From assembly GCA_016938835.1 (NCBI GenBank), contig JAFGTW010000026.1, positions 1 through 41,455 on the forward strand: 41,455 nt of DNA, read 5' to 3'. The position numbers and the translations under genes were made by a program. Under the pieces are notes generated by a model. It was not told where the DNA came from and did not search any database. It worked only from the letters and a program-made list of their open reading frames with translations. The stretch is from Patescibacteria group bacterium. GTDB lineage: Bacteria > Patescibacteriota > Patescibacteriia > Patescibacteriales > UBA12465. Below are positions 1 to 6,812 of the stretch, in pieces; positions within the stretch are counted from its first letter, which is position 1; each line of letters opens with the position of its first letter.

Positions 1-17
1 CTTTTTTGCTTACTTAT

Positions 18-1316
18 TTAGTATCTTTTTATAAATAATTTGCCGTTAGAATAGCTTTGAGCGGAATTTTTTATAGTATTTACATTAATATCAGTTGAAA
101 CACAATTACCAGTTTTGCGACCACTAGTACCTCCGTGACAATCGCCAAAGACACCATTACCCATATAGATAAAAACATGACCATTGCCTTGATCTGAATT
201 AGTTGGCGCCCAACCAATTAAATCTCCTACTTGTAGTGAAGCGACATTACCGTCCCAACTAGTTTGTTCTGAGAATATATCTCCAGTATAACTTGCCGCA
301 TCTTTATTTAATCCACATTTTAAAACAAAATTAGCAAATCCAGAGCAATCATTATAAACAGTATCATTTGGACCAGTAGAGCCTCTATTAGGGTTGTTAT
401 AAGTTACTTTACCTTTTGATTTTTTAATAATATCGGCTATGGTATCTGTTCCGCATTTAACTCCTGTAATTTGAGCAATTCCTTCCATATCAAGAGATAT
501 TGGCGTCGCTGCTTCTTTATCAGGAGTTATAAGTTTTTGCTCAATCATTTTTAATGATAAGGGTTTGAGTACAACTAAATTGGGATTAATTTGAGTAAGT
601 AATATATAAGAGCCAAATAATATCATTAAGCCTGTAATGCTTCCCACTATTAAGCTCTTGGCTTGAGTAATCTTAGTGACGTCACCAGCCGAAACGAGCC
701 AGATTAAACCACCAGCCATTAAAACGACCGCTGCTAAAATGCCGCCAATACCGAGCCCAAAAGTATATAAATATTGAATCAGCTGAGCAATCCAAGGAAT
801 GGAACAGGTGCCAGCGTTGTCTGGTTCAGTACAGGTTGCCGTGCTTAACTTTAAGGTATTAATATCTAAAATTTCTGGTTCAGGCATGGTGAATTTAGCC
901 TTTTCTACGGTTGTAGATCCAGGACAACAACAATAAGTGCGTTGTGATGAATAGAGCTGAACTGAGTTTGCAGGTTTAGTATTTGGATCACAGTCTGTAT
1001 ATGTAGAGGTATGTTCTGTAGATAGGCATCCACCCACAGTGACACTACCCTGTGTTAATGTGGAAATTTCTGTTCGCCAAGAGCAATTATAATCTATTTT
1101 TTCTTGACAACAACACACTTCATTTTCACCTAACCAATCTACTCCGCAATTTTGATAATCCGCCTCCACTTTTCCTCCATTAACAAAGCAAGTATCAGAT
1201 GCTTGATTGGTAGTTTTCGTTGCAGTTGAACAGTTTATCAATGTTGTAGTTTTAGCTATAACATGACTAGGTAGGAATAAAGAGAATAAAAATAATATAA
1301 ATATCAGTTTTTTCAT
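18..1316 (-). CDS. Exported cysteine-rich VirB2-like pilin fused to an NlpC/P60 hydrolase domain
   Basis: A 432-residue exported protein. Residues 1-21 form a signal peptide ending VIA. Residues 25-135 hold about 12 Cys, including two CCC runs. Residues ~175-250 carry two hydrophobic helices with GIGGILAAVVLMAGG and INPNL, the VirB2/TrbC-like pilin core common in Patescibacteria. Residues ~285-432 look like an NlpC/P60 cysteine peptidase, with catalytic Cys in NDCSGF and His in GHVFIYMGNG. Known families: VirB2 pilins build T4SS pili, and NlpC/P60 domains cleave peptidoglycan peptides. A cell-wall-opening pilin or VirB1-like role is inference. The start overlaps the porB stop as ATGA, indicating translational coupling. 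The core is strongly similar to that of the 2190-3170 protein, so they are paralogs. The gene is complete, with its stop at 18-20. Confidence 0.8.
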   Translation of the reverse strand: MKKLIFILFLFSLFLPSHVIAKTTTLINCSTATKTTNQASDTCFVNGGKVEADYQNCGVDWLGENEVCCCQEKIDYNCSWRTEISTLTQGSVTVGGCLSTEHTSTYTDCDPNTKPANSVQLYSSQRTYCCCPGSTTVEKAKFTMPEPEILDINTLKLSTATCTEPDNAGTCSIPWIAQLIQYLYTFGLGIGGILAAVVLMAGGLIWLVSAGDVTKITQAKSLIVGSITGLMILFGSYILLTQINPNLVVLKPLSLKMIEQKLITPDKEAATPISLDMEGIAQITGVKCGTDTIADIIKKSKGKVTYNNPNRGSTGPNDTVYNDCSGFANFVLKCGLNKDAASYTGDIFSEQTSWDGNVASLQVGDLIGWAPTNSDQGNGHVFIYMGNGVFGDCHGGTSGRKTGNCVSTDINVNTIKNSAQSYSNGKLFIKRY

Positions 1317-2182
1317 AGTTTAAAAAGTTTGATATTTTTATTGGCTAATGCTTGAATATTGCTTATTTCTTTCTGAGATAAATGTTTAAAACGTCCCTGA
1401 AGAGATAAATATGCACTTACAGGAAGGGCTTTGAAATTTTGATTAATGCTTGAAGTACTTAATATGCCGTTAACATATTCTAACAAAGGGTAAAGTCCAG
1501 TTTGCACCGCTAAGCGTCCACCTTGACCAGCTTGATTAGTTTTAATTTTCCAGCCAGGAATACAGGGACTTAATATCTGGATATATGATGGTCCAGGTGT
1601 CGCTAAAGCTTTTTTTACTTTATTGGTAATATCATCTGGAAAAGCGGTGGTGCTTTGGGCTACATAATTTAAACCATGAGCTAAAGCAATTTTTAGCATA
1701 TCTTTCTTTACCTGACTGGAGCCAAAACTTTTTTCACCAGCGGGCGTGGTAACAGTATTTGCGCCCCAAGGGGTTGAGCCTGAAGCTTGTATGCCAGTAT
1801 TGGAATAGGCCTCCGTATCGTAGCAGATATATAGAATATCTTCACCTCTTTCCCACATGCCACTAATTAGACCTAGGCCAATATCATAGGTGGCACCATC
1901 TCCTGCTTGAATTACTACTTTTGTTTTTTTCTTTTTTTTATTTAAAGCCGCTTTAATGCCACTAGCAATTGCTGCCGCATTTTCAAAAAGAGAGTGTATC
2001 CAAGGTAGTTGCCAGGCACTTTGAGGGTGGGCGGTAGTAGTTACCTCTAAACAACCGGTAGCACTAATTAAAATAGTGTCATCATTTAAAGCTCTCATAA
2101 CTGATTGAACAGCACTTAATTGACCGCAACCAGCACAAGCATTGTGTCCGGGGCTAAGTTTTTGTTTTGAATATTTTGACAT
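1313..2182 (-). CDS. porB: Pyruvate-type 2-oxoacid:ferredoxin oxidoreductase, beta subunit
   Basis: This is the thiamine-diphosphate-binding beta subunit of the four-subunit enzyme that oxidatively decarboxylates pyruvate (or a related 2-oxoacid) to acyl-CoA and reduces ferredoxin. It contains CAGCG (C16, C19), C44 and C207, the four expected ligands of the beta-subunit [4Fe-4S] cluster. GDG at 94-96 with YDIG and SNTG at 127-130 is the ThDP/Mg site. PVSAYLSLQGRFKHL near the C-terminus is PorB-like. I chose the ATG giving MSKYSKQKL (289 residues, the usual family start); an ATG seven codons upstream at 2203 would overlap the pilin gene. It is separated from porA by a pilin gene and overlaps the next pilin gene by ATGA. 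Pyruvate as substrate is likely from family resemblance but unproven. Confidence 0.93.
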   Translation of the reverse strand: MSKYSKQKLSPGHNACAGCGQLSAVQSVMRALNDDTILISATGCLEVTTTAHPQSAWQLPWIHSLFENAAAIASGIKAALNKKKKKTKVVIQAGDGATYDIGLGLISGMWERGEDILYICYDTEAYSNTGIQASGSTPWGANTVTTPAGEKSFGSSQVKKDMLKIALAHGLNYVAQSTTAFPDDITNKVKKALATPGPSYIQILSPCIPGWKIKTNQAGQGGRLAVQTGLYPLLEYVNGILSTSSINQNFKALPVSAYLSLQGRFKHLSQKEISNIQALANKNIKLFKL

Positions 2183-2189
2183 ATAAGTT

Positions 2190-3170
2190 TTACCAAGTTC
2201 CATAGTCTTTACAACAAGTTAATCCTTCGCTACATCGGCGCCAACCCCAATCACTAGTGCAATCACTACTTGTAGAACACGTTGAACCCTCTTCATTACC
2301 GCAAGGTTCTCCTGCACTACCAAGTCCCACATAACAAGTATGACTATAACAATAATCATTAGGCCCGCCACAATTAGTTCCATCTTCTTGTTTAGAGCAA
2401 TCTGATGCTACACAGCTATCACTACCAAAAGTTTTTCTGTTTCCACAATAAAGATTTTCAAGTGTGTATTTTAATTTACCGCCACCAAAATTTTCTGTTG
2501 TGGCTGGACAGGAGCCTTCTTGAATAGATATACATATACTTTGTAATCCAGCAGTTATGCTGTTTGAATTATATACACAACAAGTATACTCTTCATTATT
2601 TGTGCAAGAAAATATATTATTTCCATTGTTTGAGCATGTTTCTCCTGGATCACATAATGAACCTGTAGTGCACTGCCCATTTTCATTTTTATCTACTAAT
2701 CCTTTTTTTGTATCACAACAATAGGTTACCTTTTCTATATATTTAATATCTGCTACTTTTAAATTAATCAAATTAGGATTAATTGTATTTAAAATTATCC
2801 AAGCACCAAATAATAGACTAAGTCCAGTAATACTGCCAATCATCAGGTTTTTAGCTTGACTAATCTTATCACTGCTGCCAGCGGAAGTTAACCAGATTAA
2901 ACCTCCGGACATTAACACCACGGCTGCCAGTATGCCTCCAATAGATAAGCCATAATTATAGAAGGCTTGAATTAATTGCCCAATATAAGTAGTACTTCTT
3001 TCATCCAGAGTGGTAGTGGTATTAAATCCAGGTATTCCGACTTGAGGCTGAAAAACAATAGGGTCTTCAATAGCAGCGTGGGCTATACTTGGCATAAAAC
3101 TAATCAAGCTAAAAAATAGCCAGCTTATCAGATTCAGTTTTATTAAATTTATAGCCTTATTTTTTTTCAT
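2190..3170 (-). CDS. Exported VirB2-like pilin with C-terminal cysteine-rich domain
   Basis: About 326 residues from the MKKNKAINL start; an in-frame start upstream at 3245 would overlap porA and lacks a proper signal peptide. The N-terminus is a signal peptide ending near AHAA. The next ~80 residues are a two-helix pilin core with GLSIGGILAAVVLMSGG, SAGSSDKISQAK and INPNL, closely matching the core in the 18-1316 protein. The remaining ~175 residues contain about 22 Cys, some as CC pairs, with no domain I recognise. Domain order is therefore pilin then Cys-rich, the reverse of its paralog. It lies 4 nt after the porA stop and 7 nt before the porB ATG, inside a metabolic operon. A role as an envelope or pilus component stabilised by disulfides is inference. 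Confidence 0.78.
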   Translation of the reverse strand: MKKNKAINLIKLNLISWLFFSLISFMPSIAHAAIEDPIVFQPQVGIPGFNTTTTLDERSTTYIGQLIQAFYNYGLSIGGILAAVVLMSGGLIWLTSAGSSDKISQAKNLMIGSITGLSLLFGAWIILNTINPNLINLKVADIKYIEKVTYCCDTKKGLVDKNENGQCTTGSLCDPGETCSNNGNNIFSCTNNEEYTCCVYNSNSITAGLQSICISIQEGSCPATTENFGGGKLKYTLENLYCGNRKTFGSDSCVASDCSKQEDGTNCGGPNDYCYSHTCYVGLGSAGEPCGNEEGSTCSTSSDCTSDWGWRRCSEGLTCCKDYGTW

Positions 3171-3174
3171 ATTT

Positions 3175-4329
3175 TTACCAGAATTTAATTTGTGCCCGCT
3201 TGGCAGACTTAATAATATTTTGAATTGTTTTAATATTAATATCACGTCCGCCTAGGCCGACGATATGATTACTAGTGATACCCTTAAAGTGAGGAAGAGA
3301 AGCAGCAACATCACTATATAAAGGACCATAAGCTCCACTAGACATTGCTTTTTCAATAACAGCGATATGCTTACATTGATAAGCAATTTTCTGTAGGCTT
3401 TTTTTAGGAAAAGGGCGATAGCTACGAATTTTTAAAATGCCAACATTTTTATTATGCCTTAAAGTTTCTTTAATCGTTCCTACAACTGAACCCATAGCTA
3501 CTAATAAAGTGCTGGGGTTTTTTGGTCCACAATATTCAGTTAGACCATCATCCAAACAAGCTTTAACCGAAATAGGGCTAGGGAGAATGTTTTTCCAATC
3601 TTTATAATATTTGGGAAAAACTGTAATTATATGCTTTAAATCTTCATCTATTCGCTTTTTTTCTAACCAAAAGTGTTCAGGAGTAAAAAAAGCGCCAAGA
3701 GTTACTGGTTTTTTTGGATTAAGATAAGTCCCTAATGCTGGCTTATAGGAGGGTAAGAATTTTTTAATATCACTTTTGCTAGGGATAATTACATTTTCAA
3801 ATGAGTGCGTTAAAATAAAGCCATCAATATTAACAGTGGCCGGAAGATTAAATTCTTCGGCTAATTTATAAGCAATAATATGCAAGTCAACCGCTTCTTG
3901 GTGATTTTCAGCGAAGAACATCGTCCAACTGGCGTCGCGCATCGCCATCGCATCGCTATGATCATTCCAAATACTTATCGGACCGCCAACGGCGCGATTA
4001 GCCACCGTCATCACGACTGGTAGACGTAAGCCGGAAGCATTATATAAAACCTCCATCATTAAAACTAAACCTTGAGAACTAGTAGCACTATAAACGCGAC
4101 TACCAGTGGCGCTGGCGCCGACGACAATAGAGGCAGCAGCAAATTCGCTTTCTGCTCGCAAATATTCATAGTTTGCTTTGCCTTGCGCTTTAAACTTAGC
4201 TAAGTCTTCTACAATATGTGTTTGTGGGGTAATAGGATAGGCAGAAACTACATCTGGTTGAATATTGGCTATAGTTAGAGATACAGCATTAGATCCTTCT
4301 AAAAATTGAGTTTTTATATTTTTTTTCAT
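3175..4329 (-). CDS. porA: Pyruvate-type 2-oxoacid:ferredoxin oxidoreductase, alpha subunit
   Basis: A 384-residue alpha subunit of pyruvate:ferredoxin oxidoreductase, the cytoplasmic enzyme making acetyl-CoA, CO2 and reduced ferredoxin. YPITPQT at 31-37, SATSSQGL at 81-88 and the following PVVMTVANRAVGGPISIWNDHSD stretch are typical of PorA. The C-terminal GLGGRD (358-363) is the family's conserved end. Full length for the family. It starts 3 nt after the porD stop, with a GGAGA-like element 14-18 nt upstream inside porD, one of the few possible Shine-Dalgarno sites in the window. It is followed by a pilin gene rather than by porB, which is unusual. The pyruvate assignment is more likely than branched-chain 2-oxoacids or 2-oxoglutarate but rests on motif resemblance only. 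Confidence 0.93.
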   Translation of the reverse strand: MKKNIKTQFLEGSNAVSLTIANIQPDVVSAYPITPQTHIVEDLAKFKAQGKANYEYLRAESEFAAASIVVGASATGSRVYSATSSQGLVLMMEVLYNASGLRLPVVMTVANRAVGGPISIWNDHSDAMAMRDASWTMFFAENHQEAVDLHIIAYKLAEEFNLPATVNIDGFILTHSFENVIIPSKSDIKKFLPSYKPALGTYLNPKKPVTLGAFFTPEHFWLEKKRIDEDLKHIITVFPKYYKDWKNILPSPISVKACLDDGLTEYCGPKNPSTLLVAMGSVVGTIKETLRHNKNVGILKIRSYRPFPKKSLQKIAYQCKHIAVIEKAMSSGAYGPLYSDVAASLPHFKGITSNHIVGLGGRDINIKTIQNIIKSAKRAQIKFW

Positions 4330-4332
4330 AAG

Positions 4333-4614
4333 TTAAAAATCTTTCTCCATTTTAATGGCTTTGACTGGGCATTCGGCAGCACACAAACCGCAGCCCTTGC
4401 AATAATCATAATCAACTTCAGCTTTTAATTTGCCCTCTTTATCTTTTTTCATCATAATACAATTGTCTGGGCAGAATTTAGCACAACGAGAACAGCCAAT
4501 GCAAATATTTTTATCAATCACTGGTTTTTCAGTGCGCCAGTCTCCTGTTTTATTATTTAAGGCTGAGCCGGGAGTGGTAATTGGTGGTTGAAATCTATTT
4601 TTATTTTCTGACAT
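4333..4614 (-). CDS. porD: 2-oxoacid:ferredoxin oxidoreductase, delta (ferredoxin-like) subunit
   Basis: A 93-residue dicluster ferredoxin. Two CxxCxxCxxxCP motifs are visible: C38/C41/C44/C48 and C72/C75/C78/C82, each able to hold a [4Fe-4S] cluster. In four-subunit POR enzymes the delta subunit passes electrons from the beta-subunit cluster to external ferredoxin. The ~30-residue N-terminal extension (with TTPGSALNNKTGDWRTEKP) matches PorD proteins better than free ferredoxins. Its first 14 bases overlap the end of porG and it ends 3 nt before porA, so the three are translated as a tight unit. Confidence 0.93.
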   Translation of the reverse strand: MSENKNRFQPPITTPGSALNNKTGDWRTEKPVIDKNICIGCSRCAKFCPDNCIMMKKDKEGKLKAEVDYDYCKGCGLCAAECPVKAIKMEKDF

Positions 4615-5164
4615 ATGTATAGGCCTCAGTAATAGCGGCTTTATTTTTATTAATTAAAGATTGGTCTTTTTCAGCAAATTTTTCACTGATAGCAGATAAC
4701 AAAGATTTTAATTTAATAATTTTATTTTGCTTGATAAAAGCACCTAAAATTACAGTATTAACAATATTTTTTCCTAATAGACGTAGAGCAATTTCAGTAG
4801 CAGGGCTGCTGGTTATATTTTTAGCTGGTATTTTTTTATTTAATAACTGACTAATTGTTTTTGGATTTTCTGGGCTATTAATAATCAATTTAGTATTTTT
4901 TTTTATGCCAAATAAAACCTCGCTGCTATGAAGAAGGCTGGCGTCTTGTATAATTAAAATATCTGGTTCTTGTATTTGCTCACGGGTAATAATAGCTTGG
5001 TTATCTATGCGTACAAAAGATTGAATTGGTGCTCCACTGCGCTCAACACCAAAAGCAGGGAAGGCCTGAGCAAAATAACCTTCTTTAAAGGCGGCCAAAG
5101 CTAAAAGCTCAGCGGCTGTTACCACTCCTTGCCCACCACGGCCATGAATACGAATTTGAATCAT
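4601..5164 (-). CDS. porG: 2-oxoacid:ferredoxin oxidoreductase, gamma subunit
   Basis: A 187-residue gamma subunit. The N-terminus MIQIRIHGRGGQG (GRGGQG at 8-13) is the hallmark of this family, followed by FPAFGVERSGAPIQSFVRI, also conserved. In POR the gamma domain binds coenzyme A and completes the alpha/beta/gamma/delta complex. Length is normal. It starts 7 nt after the stop of the DsbA-like gene and overlaps porD by 14 nt. Gene order gamma-delta-alpha-beta is the common order for this enzyme, apart from the pilin gene before beta. Confidence 0.93.
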   Translation of the reverse strand: MIQIRIHGRGGQGVVTAAELLALAAFKEGYFAQAFPAFGVERSGAPIQSFVRIDNQAIITREQIQEPDILIIQDASLLHSSEVLFGIKKNTKLIINSPENPKTISQLLNKKIPAKNITSSPATEIALRLLGKNIVNTVILGAFIKQNKIIKLKSLLSAISEKFAEKDQSLINKNKAAITEAYTYVRK

Positions 5165-5171
5165 AAACTAT

Positions 5172-5924
5172 TTATTGGGCTAAAAGCCCGTCAATAATAC
5201 TAGTAAAATATTCTTCTGGATAGTAGCCAGTAATTTTATAGCGATTAATAAACCAAGTTGGTGTACCCTCTGAGCCTAAAAGTTCAGCATCAGCAAAGTC
5301 ATCATTAAGACGATAAAGATATGTTTTATTATCTAAACAAGTAGCAAAATCAGCACTGTTTAATTTTAATTCCTGTGCCATTGTTTTTAATTTGTCGGAT
5401 AGCTCTACTTCATTCAATTTGCTAATATCGTCTTGTTGATTAAATAATAAATGATTCATTTCCCAAAACTTGTTTTGCACGCCAGCACAATTAGCAGCTA
5501 GAGCTAATTCAATGGAGTTCATATGTAAAGGATAGTCACGAAAAGTGATACGAATTTGATCACCGTATTGATTGGCAAGACTTCTAATTACTGGTTCTGC
5601 TTGCATGCAGTAAGGGCAAGCGTAATCAGAAAAAATGACAATTTTTACTTTAGCATTAATTGGCCCTAGACTATAATTTTCTCCGCGGCCATCAATTGCT
5701 TGAGTGATTTTTTGAATTTCAGCTTCTTGGTTAAGAGATGCCTGATTGCCTTTAATATCTTTTATTTGCACAATAATATAATTAGCAGCTGTTACTATAA
5801 AAATTAATAAGAATAGACCAAAAATTATTATAACAACTCCCCACCACTTTTTATACCAGGGAAGTAGTTTATTTTTATGTCTATTCTTCATTTCTAAATA
5901 TTCTATGCGCTCATTTAAACTCAT
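5172..5924 (-). CDS. Membrane-anchored DsbA-like thiol:disulfide oxidoreductase
   Basis: A 250-residue protein with a cytoplasmic N-terminus, one transmembrane helix at about 28-49, a short linker, and a thioredoxin-fold domain from ~80. The active site is FSDYACPYC (C103, C106), and a TPT near residue 220 supplies the cis-proline loop typical of DsbA/BdbD-type enzymes. These form disulfides in exported proteins, and this topology puts the domain outside the membrane. It is the first gene of the operon containing two cysteine-rich pilins, which makes their oxidative folding a natural inferred role. No DsbB- or VKOR-like partner is visible in the window. Reductase or isomerase activity cannot be excluded. 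Confidence 0.88.
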   Translation of the reverse strand: MSLNERIEYLEMKNRHKNKLLPWYKKWWGVVIIIFGLFLLIFIVTAANYIIVQIKDIKGNQASLNQEAEIQKITQAIDGRGENYSLGPINAKVKIVIFSDYACPYCMQAEPVIRSLANQYGDQIRITFRDYPLHMNSIELALAANCAGVQNKFWEMNHLLFNQQDDISKLNEVELSDKLKTMAQELKLNSADFATCLDNKTYLYRLNDDFADAELLGSEGTPTWFINRYKITGYYPEEYFTSIIDGLLAQ

Positions 5925-5932
5925 ATATTTGA

Positions 5933-5961
5933 TTGAAAAAAGCTTATTTTTTCTTTATACT
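5933..5961 (+). promoter_or_regulatory. Sigma-70-type promoter for exoA-leuS-rsmA
   Basis: TTGAAA (5933-5938), a 17-nt spacer, then TATACT (5956-5961). This gives a leader of roughly 80 nt before the 6046 ATG. No terminator is visible until after the lipoprotein gene near 19377, so it could drive a long transcript. Confidence 0.55.
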
Positions 5962-5984
5962 AAATAAGTATTTAATTTAACTAT

Positions 5985-5993
5985 ATTATATCA
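5985..5993 (-). promoter_or_regulatory. Extended -10 promoter element for the DsbA/POR/pilin operon
   Basis: On the minus strand this reads TGATATAAT, a TG-N-TATAAT extended -10, about 60 nt upstream of the 5924 start. The expected -35 position is poor, as is common for extended -10 promoters. It is divergent from, and partly interleaved with, the exoA promoter. Confidence 0.5.
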
Positions 5994-6045
5994 TAAGCAT
6001 CTCTTTGTGGCTATTTAGTTGGTGTTAATTGATAAAATTTATCTT

Positions 6046-6807
6046 ATGAAAATAATTTCTTGGAATATAAATGGGATAAGAGCTGTTATGAAGAAGGGTT
6101 TTGCTTCTTTTTTAAAGCAAGAAAAGCCGGATATTCTTTGTCTGCAAGAGATAAAAATAGATGAAAAGACTAGAAGCAGTTTAAAATTAGAATTTACTGA
6201 TTATCAAGCTTTTTGGCACGGAGCAGAGCGTCCTGGTTATAGCGGTACGGCAATTTTAGTAAAAAATAACTTAAATTATCGGGTTAAAAATGGTTTTGGT
6301 AATGAAGAGTATGATCAGGAGGGGAGAGTACAAGTGTTGGAATTAGAACAAGCTTATTTACTTAATGTTTATTTTCCTAATGCTAACCAAGAATTAAGTC
6401 GCTTACCATATCGCTTAGCTTTTAATGAGGAGCTATTAAAATTTATCAAAAAATTAGAAAAAAAGAAGGCAGTGATTATCACTGGTGATTTTAATGTAGC
6501 TTATCAGGAAATTGATTTAGCGCGACCGAAGGAAAATGAAGGCAAGGCCGGTTTTACTAAGGAGGAGAGAGGTTGGTTTGGCAAATTGTTAAAGGCTGAT
6601 TATCTTGACTCTTTTCGTCTGCTTCATCCGGAAAAAATTCAGTATTCTTGGTGGAGTTTTCGGGCTGCTGCGCGCGTTCGTAATGTTGGTTGGCGGATTG
6701 ACTATTTTGTAATTTCCGCTAAACTTAGAAAAAAGATAAGTAAAGCTTTTATTCTCGACCAGGTTCAGGGATCGGACCATGCGCCAGTCGGAATTGAGCT
6801 TGAATAG
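6046..6807 (+). CDS. xth: Exodeoxyribonuclease III / AP endonuclease (ExoA/Xth family)
   Basis: A 253-residue endonuclease/exonuclease/phosphatase-fold enzyme that cuts DNA at abasic sites during base-excision repair in the cytoplasm. Visible active-site motifs, in order: N7 in SWNINGIRA, E35 in CLQEIKI, GYSGTAIL, TGDFNVA, and the C-terminal WRIDYF and GSDHAP (catalytic Asp-His). Length fits the family. I chose the ATG giving MKIISWNING; an upstream TTG at 6019 would add nine unconserved residues. It is 5 nt upstream of leuS and heads a plus-strand operon. Confidence 0.93.
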   Translation: MKIISWNINGIRAVMKKGFASFLKQEKPDILCLQEIKIDEKTRSSLKLEFTDYQAFWHGAERPGYSGTAILVKNNLNYRVKNGFGNEEYDQEGRVQVLELEQAYLLNVYFPNANQELSRLPYRLAFNEELLKFIKKLEKKKAVIITGDFNVAYQEIDLARPKENEGKAGFTKEERGWFGKLLKADYLDSFRLLHPEKIQYSWWSFRAAARVRNVGWRIDYFVISAKLRKKISKAFILDQVQGSDHAPVGIELE

Positions 6808-6812
6808 TATAT

